DNA of 64,000 nt from an uncultured Corynebacterium sp. Lineage in GTDB: Bacteria > Actinomycetota > Actinomycetes > Mycobacteriales > Mycobacteriaceae. Position numbers and translations under genes: made by a program. Shown one piece after another: positions 26,457-34,350 of this stretch; the stretch's first letter is position 1, and each line of letters starts with the position of its first letter. The stretch is from the NCBI RefSeq assembly GCF_946221935.1, contig NZ_CAMIGN010000009.1, forward strand, positions 1 through 64,000, read 5' to 3'. The notes below the pieces were generated by a model that ran no database searches, had not been told where the DNA came from, and saw only the letters and a list, made by a program, of their open reading frames with translations.

Positions 26457-27845
26457 ATGACTGAATTCCCGCCTAACATCACCGAGTTCACTACCTTCGA
26501 CGGCGCACGTGTGGGCGTCGGCACCGAAGAAGCACAAGCCGCAGAACAACAGGTACGCGACAACGACAGTAACTACGTTTTCCACAGCTGGTCGGCGCAG
26601 GAAAAGATCAATCCGCAGCCGCTTAGCTATGCCGAAGGCCCGTGGATTTACGATTACCAAGGCAACGGCTACCTGGATCTGGGCAGCCAGCTCGTGAGCG
26701 CCAACCTAGGTCACGCGCACCCGAAGTTGGTAGAGGCAATTCAGCACCAGGCCAGCCGTATCACCAACCAGAACCCCGCGTTCTCGAATGATGTGCGCAG
26801 TGAACTGGCTAAGGAGATCGTGGAGCAGGCGCAGGGCGAGTTCTCCCACGTGTTCTTCACTAATGGTGGCGCCGACGCCATCGAGCACGCCATCCGCATG
26901 GCTCGTCTTACCACCGGCAAGTCCAAGATCCTGACGGCTTACCGCAGCTACCACGGCGCCACCGGCTCCGCGATTATGGCCACCGGCGAAGCGCGCCGCC
27001 ACGGCAACCCCACGACCGACGGCGACGTGAAGCACTTCTGGGGTCCATTCCTGTACCGCAGCGCCTTCTACTCCACCACACAGGAGGAAGAATGCGCTCG
27101 TGCTCTTCAGTCGCTGGAAGAGACGCTGGTCTACGAGGACAACGTAGCTGCAGTTTTGATCGAGTCCGTTGTGGGCTCTAGTGGCATCATCGTCCCGCCG
27201 GAGGGCTTCCTGCAGGGCGTGCGCGAGATCTGCGACCGCCACGGCGCGCTGTACATCGCGGACGAGGTCATGGTCGGCTTTGGCCGTACCGGCAAGATGT
27301 TCGCCTACGAGCACGGCGGCCCGGATCTGCAGCCGGATCTTGTTACCTTCGCCAAGGGCGTGAACTCCGGCATGGCACCGCTTGGTGGCGTGATGATGAA
27401 CGAGGCCGTTTACCAGCGTTTTGCAGAAAAGCCCTACCCGGGCGGGCTGACCTATTCTGGCCACCCACTGGCGGCGGCTCCTGGCCTGGCCGCGCAGAAG
27501 GTGTACCGCGAGGAGAAAATCTTCGAGCAGATCGCCGACCTAGGCGAGCGCGTTATCGCCCCGGCCATGGAAAAGATCGCGGAAAACCACCCAAGCGTGG
27601 GCAATGTCCGCGGCAAGGGCTTCTTCTGGGCCATCGAGTTCGTCAGCGACCAAGAGGCCAAGACCCCGATGGGTGCCGAGGCTATGGGTGCATTCGGCGC
27701 GGAGCTCAAGAAGGCTGGCATCTGGCCGATGGTTTCCGGGCACCGCCTTCACTTCGCGCCTCCGCTGGTTACCACCGAGGAGCAGCTGGACTGGGCGCTG
27801 GAGGTTGTCGATCGTGCTGCGTCCGTCGTTGACCAGGCGCTATAA
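26457..27845 (+). CDS. Class III PLP aminotransferase
   Basis: Omega-amino-acid:pyruvate-type transaminase, 462 residues. Blocks seen: FFTNGGADAIEHAIRMAR, the AYRSYHGATGSA substrate loop, ADEVMVGFGRTGKMFAYEH, the PLP lysine in TFAKGVNSGMAPLGGVM, and TYSGHPLAAA. The last block is seen in taurine-pyruvate and beta-alanine aminotransferases, but the substrate cannot be fixed from sequence. ATG at 26457, 9 bp after the ABC gene, so probably the third gene of the McbR-site operon. A strong hairpin follows. Confidence 0.88.
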   Translation: MTEFPPNITEFTTFDGARVGVGTEEAQAAEQQVRDNDSNYVFHSWSAQEKINPQPLSYAEGPWIYDYQGNGYLDLGSQLVSANLGHAHPKLVEAIQHQASRITNQNPAFSNDVRSELAKEIVEQAQGEFSHVFFTNGGADAIEHAIRMARLTTGKSKILTAYRSYHGATGSAIMATGEARRHGNPTTDGDVKHFWGPFLYRSAFYSTTQEEECARALQSLEETLVYEDNVAAVLIESVVGSSGIIVPPEGFLQGVREICDRHGALYIADEVMVGFGRTGKMFAYEHGGPDLQPDLVTFAKGVNSGMAPLGGVMMNEAVYQRFAEKPYPGGLTYSGHPLAAAPGLAAQKVYREEKIFEQIADLGERVIAPAMEKIAENHPSVGNVRGKGFFWAIEFVSDQEAKTPMGAEAMGAFGAELKKAGIWPMVSGHRLHFAPPLVTTEEQLDWALEVVDRAASVVDQAL

Positions 27846-27887
27846 GCACCCCATCACTTCTGCCCCTGACTTTAAAGGGGCATAGCA

Positions 27888-27922
27888 AAAGTCCCGGCTG
27901 AAGGTTTTTCAGCCGGGACTTT
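27888..27922. terminator. Bidirectional terminator
   Basis: GTCCCGGCTGAA (27891-27902) and TTCAGCCGGGAC (27908-27919) are perfect 12-bp arms, extended by AAA and TTT on the outside, with a five-base loop. Serves the rightward aminotransferase operon and the leftward CsbD-like gene. Confidence 0.85.
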
Positions 27923-27943
27923 AGGCTTTTAGCCTTTAGCTTT

Positions 27944-28147
27944 TTACTTCTGAGCGTCGCCCAGAACCTTGTTGATAGCGTCCGAAGCCTTGTCCTTCAG
28001 CTCGTTGGCCTTGTCCTTGATGTCGGACTTGGTCTGATCCGCACGACCCTCGTTGGCCAGGTCGTTGTTGTCGGTAGCCTCGCCAGCAGCCTCCTTGGCC
28101 TTGCCTGCGGCGCCTTCTGCCTTGTTCTTCAGATCGTCGATAGACAT
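27944..28147 (-). CDS. CsbD-like stress protein
   Basis: 67-residue, highly charged, Ala/Lys/Asp-rich helical protein of the CsbD (UPF0337) family. It begins MSIDDLKNKAEGAAGKAKEA, with KDKANELKDKASDAI near the end. Members are small hydrophilic proteins induced in general stress; biochemical function is not established. ATG at 28147 with GAAAGGAAAGG upstream. Monocistronic between two terminator-bearing gaps. Confidence 0.88.
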   Translation of the reverse strand: MSIDDLKNKAEGAAGKAKEAAGEATDNNDLANEGRADQTKSDIKDKANELKDKASDAINKVLGDAQK

Positions 28148-28232
28148 ATGTTGACCTTTCCTTTCGTCGGGTTTCGCTTGGCTAGGTAGGGCGAAAGTTG
28201 TAGCCCTTGTTTACCTATCAAGCGCTGTGCGA

Positions 28233-29087
28233 TTAATTGTACTCGTAAAAGCCCTTGCCCGACTTGCGTCCGGTGTGGCCCGCGGTGACCATACGACGCA
28301 GCAGCGGCGGGCAGGCGTAGCTCGGGTCGCCGAACTCCTTGTACATGACGTCCGCGATGAAGGCGCAGGTATCCAAGCCCACCATGTCGGCCAGGGTCAG
28401 CGGCCCCATCGGGTGGTTGGCGCCCAGCTTCATGCCGGTATCGATATCCTCCGGGGTTGCCACACCGTTTTCCACCATGCGCACGGCAGAGAGCATGTAC
28501 GGAACCAGCAGGAAGTTCACGATGAAGCCAGAGCGATCCTTCGCGCGGATGGCCTGCTTGCCCAGCTTCTCGGTGGCGTAGGTCTGCGCGATCTCAACAG
28601 CGTCCTCGTCGGTGGTCAGCGCTGGGATGACCTCCACCAGTGGCAGCACCGGAACGGGGTTGAAGAAGTGCAGCCCCAGTACGCGGCCCGGGTTCTTGGT
28701 GGCACTGGCGATCGTCTGGATCGGCAGAGAGGACGTGTTGGAGCACAGTGGTGCCTTCTTGTCCTCGACGATCTCGTCCAGCTTTGCGAAGACATCCTTC
28801 TTGATGTCTTCGTTTTCAATGATCGCTTCCATGACCAGCTCGCGGTCTGCGAAGTCCTCTAGCTTGGTGGTAAAGGTCAGGCGGCTCAGCGCAGCGTCAC
28901 GATCCTCCTCGGATAGCTTGCCACGGCTCACGGCCTTCTCCAGGGACTTTTCGATGCGTGCCTTACCCGCATCGGCAAACTCCTGCTTAGCCTCCCACAC
29001 CAGCACGTCGCTGCCGGCCTTGGCGGCAACCTCTGCAATGCCAGATCCCATCAGACCTGCACCGATAACACCTACACGCTGAACCAT
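28233..29087 (-). CDS. 3-hydroxybutyryl/3-hydroxyacyl-CoA dehydrogenase
   Basis: NAD-dependent oxidation of (S)-3-hydroxyacyl-CoA in fatty-acid or butanoate metabolism. About 284 residues: an N-terminal Rossmann motif VGVIGAGLMGSGIAEV, then SNTSSLPIQTIA, LGLHFFNPVPVLPLVEVI (catalytic His region) and the C-terminal GFIVNFLLVPYMLSAVRM helical domain with GPLTLADMVGLDT. A stand-alone HBD form, not the multifunctional FadB. ATG at 29087 follows AAGGAG; an in-frame GTG is two codons upstream. Confidence 0.92.
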   Translation of the reverse strand: MVQRVGVIGAGLMGSGIAEVAAKAGSDVLVWEAKQEFADAGKARIEKSLEKAVSRGKLSEEDRDAALSRLTFTTKLEDFADRELVMEAIIENEDIKKDVFAKLDEIVEDKKAPLCSNTSSLPIQTIASATKNPGRVLGLHFFNPVPVLPLVEVIPALTTDEDAVEIAQTYATEKLGKQAIRAKDRSGFIVNFLLVPYMLSAVRMVENGVATPEDIDTGMKLGANHPMGPLTLADMVGLDTCAFIADVMYKEFGDPSYACPPLLRRMVTAGHTGRKSGKGFYEYN

Positions 29088-29184
29088 GGTCACTCCTTTT
29101 TTATAGGTTTATTCGTACTTGATCCAGCCTACCGATGTTGCTCGTACGGATGTGCCCAATGCCATTCCTCGGCTCTGTTCTTAT

Positions 29185-29205
29185 TGCCTACTGCCTACTG
29201 CCTAC
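29185..29205. repeat. Three tandem copies of TGCCTAC
   Basis: A perfect 7-bp unit repeated three times, spanning the stop codon of the BCCT gene (TAG within the second copy). As each unit contains a TAG on the minus strand, copy-number change could shift which one is in frame at the C-terminus. Confidence 0.75.
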
Positions 29206-31120
29206 TGACGCCCTTATCCTCCGCTGCGTCATCGTCAGCAACTGGCTCTTCCGTAATCAACTCGCCTTCCTGGTCGTACATCGGGCGGGCGGGAGAGCTT
29301 TCCGCATCGTGATCCACATCGCCCACAACTCCCAGGTCACCTTCGATACGCACATTGCCAGGGATAATGAGGTTTCCTTCCGCATCATATTCGAAGCGTG
29401 CATGCTCCTTACCCTCGTTGTCGTAACCAGGGGCAGGACGCGACTCGTGCTCGGCCAGCTTCTCCGCCGAGTCAGTCTTACCCCACTGGCGTGACGGCGG
29501 TTCGGGGCGTGCCGCGGCATCGTCATTCATGCCTTTAACGAGCGAGTACATCATGACGAAGTTAAAGAGTACGAATGGGAAGCCAATGATGATGACGGTT
29601 TGCTGGAGCGCATCGATTCCCGCATCGGGCGCCATGATCAGGATGGAGCCTGCGACTGCACCGATCATGATGCACCACAGCAGTCGGTAGATCAGCGGAG
29701 TCTTGCCCTCTTCACCGGCAGCGAACATGTCGTTGATCAGTGCTGCAGAGTCGATGGAAGTGACGAAGAAGATGGTGATCACGAAGAGCGCCAGGATGCT
29801 GGTGGCCAGCGTCCACGGGAAGTGTTCCAAGAAGACAAACAATGCCGTAGCTGGGTCACCCTGTTCCACAATGGGGTTGGTCAGTACGCCCGGCTCTTTC
29901 TTTTCAATATCCAGACCCGAGTAACCGAAGACAGCGAACCAAAGAATCGTGAAGGCCGTCGGAAGCAGCAAAACGCCACCGATGAACTCGCGGACAGTGC
30001 GACCACGGGAGATGCGGGCAACGAACATGCCCACGAACGGGGACCAGCAAATCGTCCATGCCCAGTAGAAGACCGTCCACTTACCCTGCCAGCCAGGATT
30101 CACCTGCTGAGAATCGGACCAGAACATGATCTTCGGCAGATATTCCGCATACAGGCTGGTGGCATCCATAGTGCCGCGCAAAAGCAGCAGCGTCGGGCCG
30201 GTCAAAAGCACAAAAGCCATCAGCAGAGTCGCAGCGAGAATATTGATATTCGACAGCCACTTAATGCCCTTGGACAGACCGGTGGATACTGAGATTGACG
30301 ACGCCACAACAATGACCACCAGAATAAGAATCTGTACCCATGCGACAGTCTGTGCGCCGAAAACCTTGGACAGGCCAGAGTTGATCTGCAACGTACCGAG
30401 GCCGACCGACACCGCGATGCCGAAAACGGTGCCGATGATAGACAGGGCGTCGATTAGCTTTCCGGGCCAAGAGTAGATACGGGCGCCGAGGATCGGTGCG
30501 AAGATACTGGATACACGCGGCGGTAGGTGACGCTTGTAGATGAAATACCCCAGGGCAAGGCCGGGCAGGGCGAAGATAACCCACATGTGCAGGCCAAAGT
30601 GATACAGAGTGAAGCCCATCGCCTCACCGATAGCTTCGGAGCTCATCGGTTCAGCATCCTGCATGGGCACGTTGACAACGTGGTTCATGGGTTCAGCCAC
30701 ACCGTAGAACATCAGCACAGCACCGAGGCCACCGGCGAAGAGCATGGCGAACCACGAGAGGGTTCGGAAGGCTGGTTCTTCTCCCTCAACGCCAAGTCTC
30801 ATGCGACCGAAGCGCGAAACGAACAGCACCATGAGGAAGAGGAAAGCCAGCGAGATGCTGCCGATGTAGAGCCAGTTGAAGTTTTCCAACAACCAGTTCG
30901 ACCCCGTCGACAGGCTCGCAGCAGCCTTGTCCTTGAAGATGATGGCGTAGGCCACGAAGCCCACGATGAAGCCACAGGCGACCCAGAAGATCAGTGGATC
31001 AACTTTGACCTTTTCTGCATTCGCCACTTTGGCTGCGTCGGAATCCTTGCTTGTGCTGCCTGCCGAACCTGCAGCCGTAGAAGTAGACTTTGCGCCTTCC
31101 ATTGCGGGATCACACCCCAT
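29195..31120 (-). CDS. BCCT family osmolyte carrier (EctP-like)
   Basis: Sodium-coupled uptake of betaine-type solutes through 12 membrane helices. About 641 residues from ATG at 31120. The BCCT signature is present (WTVFYWAWTICWSPFVGMF, then ARISRGRTVREFIGG). Aligned on C. glutamicum BetP, aromatic-box residues differ: Phe for W189, Phe for Y197 and Thr for W374, with W194, W373 and W377 kept, so specificity is not BetP-like. Long N- and C-terminal tails, the latter acidic with repeated YDxEG units, resemble EctP, whose gene lies near aecD in C. glutamicum. The start is uncertain; MEGAK six codons later is possible. Confidence 0.85.
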   Translation of the reverse strand: MGCDPAMEGAKSTSTAAGSAGSTSKDSDAAKVANAEKVKVDPLIFWVACGFIVGFVAYAIIFKDKAAASLSTGSNWLLENFNWLYIGSISLAFLFLMVLFVSRFGRMRLGVEGEEPAFRTLSWFAMLFAGGLGAVLMFYGVAEPMNHVVNVPMQDAEPMSSEAIGEAMGFTLYHFGLHMWVIFALPGLALGYFIYKRHLPPRVSSIFAPILGARIYSWPGKLIDALSIIGTVFGIAVSVGLGTLQINSGLSKVFGAQTVAWVQILILVVIVVASSISVSTGLSKGIKWLSNINILAATLLMAFVLLTGPTLLLLRGTMDATSLYAEYLPKIMFWSDSQQVNPGWQGKWTVFYWAWTICWSPFVGMFVARISRGRTVREFIGGVLLLPTAFTILWFAVFGYSGLDIEKKEPGVLTNPIVEQGDPATALFVFLEHFPWTLATSILALFVITIFFVTSIDSAALINDMFAAGEEGKTPLIYRLLWCIMIGAVAGSILIMAPDAGIDALQQTVIIIGFPFVLFNFVMMYSLVKGMNDDAAARPEPPSRQWGKTDSAEKLAEHESRPAPGYDNEGKEHARFEYDAEGNLIIPGNVRIEGDLGVVGDVDHDAESSPARPMYDQEGELITEEPVADDDAAEDKGVSRQ

Positions 31121-31389
31121 TTTCTTTTCTGTCGTATGTAGAGGAAGCTCGAGCCTCAACCCTAGCGTCTTGACCAGACTCATTTGCTCGCAACGTACCT
31201 TTAGCCGAAAAGAGAGGCCTTCAAAGAGCGTTTTTATGCTCTCGAGCCTGTCGGCGAAACAATAAACAATGCGTAGAGAGCTTGCAGATCACACACAGGT
31301 AGTTTCCAGGAAGGCTGTTTAGATTAGTTGTCAGTGGTCGACAGAAAGGATCCAAATACGAACGGTCATTCTCCTCTTGAAACGTCAGC
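31121..31389. other. Upstream region of the BCCT gene, no gene supported
   Basis: No protein-coding gene is convincing between the BCCT start and the terminator at 31390. A TAGATT hexamer near 31321-31326 on the plus strand, followed about 65 bp later by an intrinsic terminator, would fit a short unknown transcript, but there is no good -35 box. Confidence 0.3.
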
Positions 31390-31428
31390 AAGAAACCCCC
31401 AGGTTGTAAGTTCGCCTGGGGGTTTCTT
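31390..31428. terminator. Strong intrinsic terminator
   Basis: AAGAAACCCCCAGG (31390-31403) and CCTGGGGGTTTCTT (31415-31428) are perfect 14-bp arms with an 11-bp loop. The obvious user is the leftward gene ending at 31475. A looser T-rich run also follows on the plus strand. Confidence 0.8.
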
Positions 31429-31474
31429 GTGTTCGTTTTTGCCGATCGTTTGCCAGTTACTAGACGGGCTGGAG

Positions 31475-32374
31475 CTAGCTCGGGATTCCCGAAGGCTCGA
31501 TGGGATTCTCGCTGAGGCTGCTCATCAGATCCTCGAGGTCACTTAAGTTGTCGTCCAGCATGTCCTCAAATTCCGAAAGATCAGTGCCGTACGTCGGACT
31601 GTATTCGGTCGGCAACGGAAGGTTAGGCGCTGATGTCTTCTGCTCTGGCGAATCGGAGTCACCGTTGTCGCCCTCCCCTGTCGTGTTCGTGGGCTGGGAC
31701 TCCGATGTGCTTGGCTTTTTCTCTCCCCCTTCATCGTCGCCGGAGACTGCGTTATAAATCAGCACACCGCCAACCACGAGAGCTATGAGGACTAAGAGGC
31801 CGATCACGATTTTGGCTACGCCACCGTTGCCGCCCTGTGGGTTGGGGTTGCCCTGTCCATAAGGCTGGCCAAATGGCTGCGCAGCCGGGCCAAATCCCTG
31901 CTGGCCTGGCTGCCCGTAGGCACTCTGTCCGTAACCTTGCTGACCATAACCCTGCTGGACATAGCCTTGCTGGCCATACCCTTGCTGGCCGTAACTCTGC
32001 TGGCCACTGCCGACCTGGGGGTTATATCCCTGGTTACCGTAAGGATCATTTCCAAATGTATTGCCCGGCGCGCCTGCCTGGGCACTCCCCTGTGCCCCAG
32101 CGCCATTCTGCGTGCCGAACGAACCTGCGTACTGGCCACCCTGCCCATTGTTGGTTCCAGAGGATCCAAACACCTGAGTGCTCTGGTCATCCTGGCGCCG
32201 ATACTGCGGCGGCTCAGGCGCATTTGCCCCGTTGCTATCTGCGGTACTGCCACCGTTGGGCGCAGAGTACGGAGATGCGTTTGCTGCGCCCATGTATTCG
32301 GTACGGTCATTCGGGTTGTTCCCGTTCGTTCCGCCACCGCCACTATTAAAAGGATTGTTGTCCTGTGGTGCCAT
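31475..32374 (-). CDS. Q/G/Y-repeat single-span membrane protein
   Basis: Unknown function, 299 residues. Residues 1-185 are low complexity, rich in Gly, Asn, Gln and Tyr, with tandem GYGQQ-type units around 115-160. One membrane helix follows (about 188-208: VIGLLVLIALVVGGVLIYNAV). The remaining 90 residues are acidic, Ser/Thr/Pro-rich and predicted outside the cell. The N-terminal tail is therefore cytoplasmic, as in the 219-residue DUF4282 protein near 5 kb, though the membrane domains are unrelated. The next gene on this strand is a secreted protein. Confidence 0.75.
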   Translation of the reverse strand: MAPQDNNPFNSGGGGTNGNNPNDRTEYMGAANASPYSAPNGGSTADSNGANAPEPPQYRRQDDQSTQVFGSSGTNNGQGGQYAGSFGTQNGAGAQGSAQAGAPGNTFGNDPYGNQGYNPQVGSGQQSYGQQGYGQQGYVQQGYGQQGYGQSAYGQPGQQGFGPAAQPFGQPYGQGNPNPQGGNGGVAKIVIGLLVLIALVVGGVLIYNAVSGDDEGGEKKPSTSESQPTNTTGEGDNGDSDSPEQKTSAPNLPLPTEYSPTYGTDLSEFEDMLDDNLSDLEDLMSSLSENPIEPSGIPS

Positions 32375-32470
32375 TCTTCTTAAAAACCTTTCGTCAACCG
32401 TTTGCGATCAGCCCGAGACAAGAGCTCTCTCAGGCCGATCTATACGGCCTCTAGGCTTCGAGCCTTAAGA

Positions 32471-33427
32471 CTAGCGTAGGTAACGCGCCGCTGCGCGAGT
32501 ATCTGCGTTCTGTACTGCACGGTCGCCCCAGGAGAAAGAAGCGACGGTATAGCCATTACCGAACGATGCTGAGGCCCGGGTCTGCGGACCGTAATCGGAC
32601 CATCCCCATTTTGTGCCATTGACGCCCGGCAGGTGCACCGTGCCCCAGTCTTGGCGAGTGCCATCTGCTGCTACCGGGCTGGCGGTGCGCATCCAGTGCA
32701 GTACCAAAGATCGCGGGTGGCGGATGCGAAGCTTGTGGAGGAAGTTCGCGGTATCAGTAGCAGACGTGTAGGAATTACCCCAGTGTGCGGCCGCTCGGGT
32801 ATTACGTAGGCCGTATTCACGGGCGATAGTGCTAATTGCTCGCGGGTACTTCCGGTTGATCTTGGAAGCAGCTCCATCATCGGAGAAGCGGATCATACGC
32901 TCGGCCAGGTAGCGATCCGAGTTGCTGTGGTCGCCGTAGCGCAGTACGTAGTCAGCCATATACAGCTTCACAATAGATAGGCCTGGTCGTGCCTGGTCTG
33001 CGTTCGGAGTCTTTGCGATGCCATTGTTAGTGACAACAGCCAATGAGGTGCGAGCTGGAACGTTGTGGATCGTGCGCACCTGGTAACCGCGGTTCGGGCC
33101 TGGCGCGGGGCGGTGCGGAGCTGGTGCCGGGCGGTGCGGAGCCGAGGAACCTGGGATCTGATTAGCCGACATGCCCAGCTTGTTCAGGGCATCTTCCACA
33201 GCCTGCGGAACCGGCGGCAGCTTTGGCGCCGGTGGAAGCGGCGGCAGAGCCGGCATCTGAGAACCCGCGGGCGGGCCAGCGGGGGCAGCGTTAGCTGGAG
33301 CGGCGATTCCTGCCATGCTCACGGTTGCCGTGAGGGCGGCGGTAGCAACCCCTTTAGTTAGGTGAGAGCGAGAATCCTTGGCCGCATGCCGTGGCCGATA
33401 GGTGTACTGGGAAAAGTTGAATGTCAT
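32471..33427 (-). CDS. Secreted serine beta-lactamase/DD-peptidase-like protein
   Basis: Probably exported: a basic start, a hydrophobic stretch (about 26-44) and a likely cleavage after ANA at residue 47. A Pro-rich linker (50-112) precedes a C-terminal domain with three motifs in the class A beta-lactamase/PBP order and spacing: S-I-V-K (151-154) for SxxK, S-D-D (182-184) for SDN, and K-W-G (273-275) for KTG. If the assignment is right, it is a divergent serine hydrolase of peptidoglycan or a non-enzymatic relative; the second and third motifs are non-standard. I see no lipobox. A variant of the GACGCC word lies in its promoter region. Confidence 0.6.
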   Translation of the reverse strand: MTFNFSQYTYRPRHAAKDSRSHLTKGVATAALTATVSMAGIAAPANAAPAGPPAGSQMPALPPLPPAPKLPPVPQAVEDALNKLGMSANQIPGSSAPHRPAPAPHRPAPGPNRGYQVRTIHNVPARTSLAVVTNNGIAKTPNADQARPGLSIVKLYMADYVLRYGDHSNSDRYLAERMIRFSDDGAASKINRKYPRAISTIAREYGLRNTRAAAHWGNSYTSATDTANFLHKLRIRHPRSLVLHWMRTASPVAADGTRQDWGTVHLPGVNGTKWGWSDYGPQTRASASFGNGYTVASFSWGDRAVQNADTRAAARYLR

Positions 33428-33557
33428 AACCTCTAGTCCCGATTGTTCGTTTCGTCGTGCGCTGACGAGTGGGCGTCATAAAAATCCACCTAGGACATCT
33501 AGGCAAGAAAACACAATATGAATATACATAAGCGACGACTTATGCACGGGTTAAAGG
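33428..33557. other. Intergenic region upstream of the secreted protein
   Basis: AT-rich near 33510-33530, suggesting a promoter for the leftward secreted protein, but no clear hexamer pair. It holds CCTAG-N4-CCTAGG at about 33487-33501 on the minus strand and a TTTTTATGACGCC word (33472-33484). Confidence 0.3.
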
Positions 33558-34214
33558 CTATGCGTCGCGGTAAAGCAGCTCCATTACCTCCTCATAGGGG
33601 GCGGGCTGCAGATTCCATGCATCGACGCCAACGTCAACCTGCCCAGGGCCAGTAATTGGAGTAGCGGAATGCAGATGCCCGTGAATTACATATGGCACAT
33701 CGAGTCGTAGATAGTCGTAGCGGGATTCCATCCCCTCGTGATCCTGGCCGGGGCGCGGGAAATGGCACAACCAGGCAACCTCGGTGTCTGCCTTCTTGGC
33801 AAGGTCCTCGTTGTCCGCCACTCCGTCGCCGTCCGGGTCCCATGGCACCACACACTGATAGGGCTGAACGGAATCGAACACCTCAAGGAACCTCCGCTGA
33901 CGTCGGGCACTGTTGGCATGCAGCGGATGGCATGTGTCGTGATTGCCCGCGATGAGGTGAGCAGTTATGTCCAGGTCAGAAAAAGCGTCCCGTAGCAGGT
34001 CTAGCGCCCTTTCCTCCTGTGGACCCCACCCGGAGGAAATATCTCCGAGTACCCACAGCGTATCGCCAGAGCGCAATGCCGCCGTGAGATTGGCGAGGAT
34101 CGTGTCGTCGTGCCGGGCGACTTCTTCCTCTTTCTCGCCGAAGCCACGCAGCCCAGCGACGAACGGATGGCCAAGGTGTAGGTCGCTGGTAAACCAAGTG
34201 CGGGGTTGGCTCAT
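33558..34214 (-). CDS. Calcineurin-like metallophosphoesterase
   Basis: Cytoplasmic two-metal phosphoesterase of unknown substrate, 218 residues. The metal ligands lie in FTSDLHLGHP (D-x-H), LGDISSG (GD), LIAGNHDTCHP (GNHD), CHFPRP and YVIHGHLHSA (GHxH), the complete set. An internal insertion with DPDGDGVADNEDL resembles a calcium-loop sequence and is unusual in this family. ATG at 34214 with GGAGTGACC upstream. Divergent from the BASS transporter. Confidence 0.88.
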   Translation of the reverse strand: MSQPRTWFTSDLHLGHPFVAGLRGFGEKEEEVARHDDTILANLTAALRSGDTLWVLGDISSGWGPQEERALDLLRDAFSDLDITAHLIAGNHDTCHPLHANSARRQRRFLEVFDSVQPYQCVVPWDPDGDGVADNEDLAKKADTEVAWLCHFPRPGQDHEGMESRYDYLRLDVPYVIHGHLHSATPITGPGQVDVGVDAWNLQPAPYEEVMELLYRDA

Positions 34215-34338
34215 GGTCACTCCTTCGGGGGCTGTGCAAGGTCTCGGTATCTGTGTGTAACCACTGTAACCCGTCCGCTTGCTTGCCTCTTATAGCCACC
34301 AATACCAGCAAATTTCATATTTTGAGACTTCTATCCCA

Positions 34339-34350
34339 TATAGTGGATGT
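34339..34350 (+). promoter_or_regulatory. Leaderless promoter of the BASS transporter
   Basis: TATAGT (34339-34344) ends six bases before ATG at 34351, so transcription should start at the initiation codon. No Shine-Dalgarno is present. Confidence 0.55.

Noticed and set aside
31328..31546. 72-codon plus-strand frame across the strong terminator
   Set aside because: It reads through a perfect terminator hairpin and into the opposite gene, with no good start signal.
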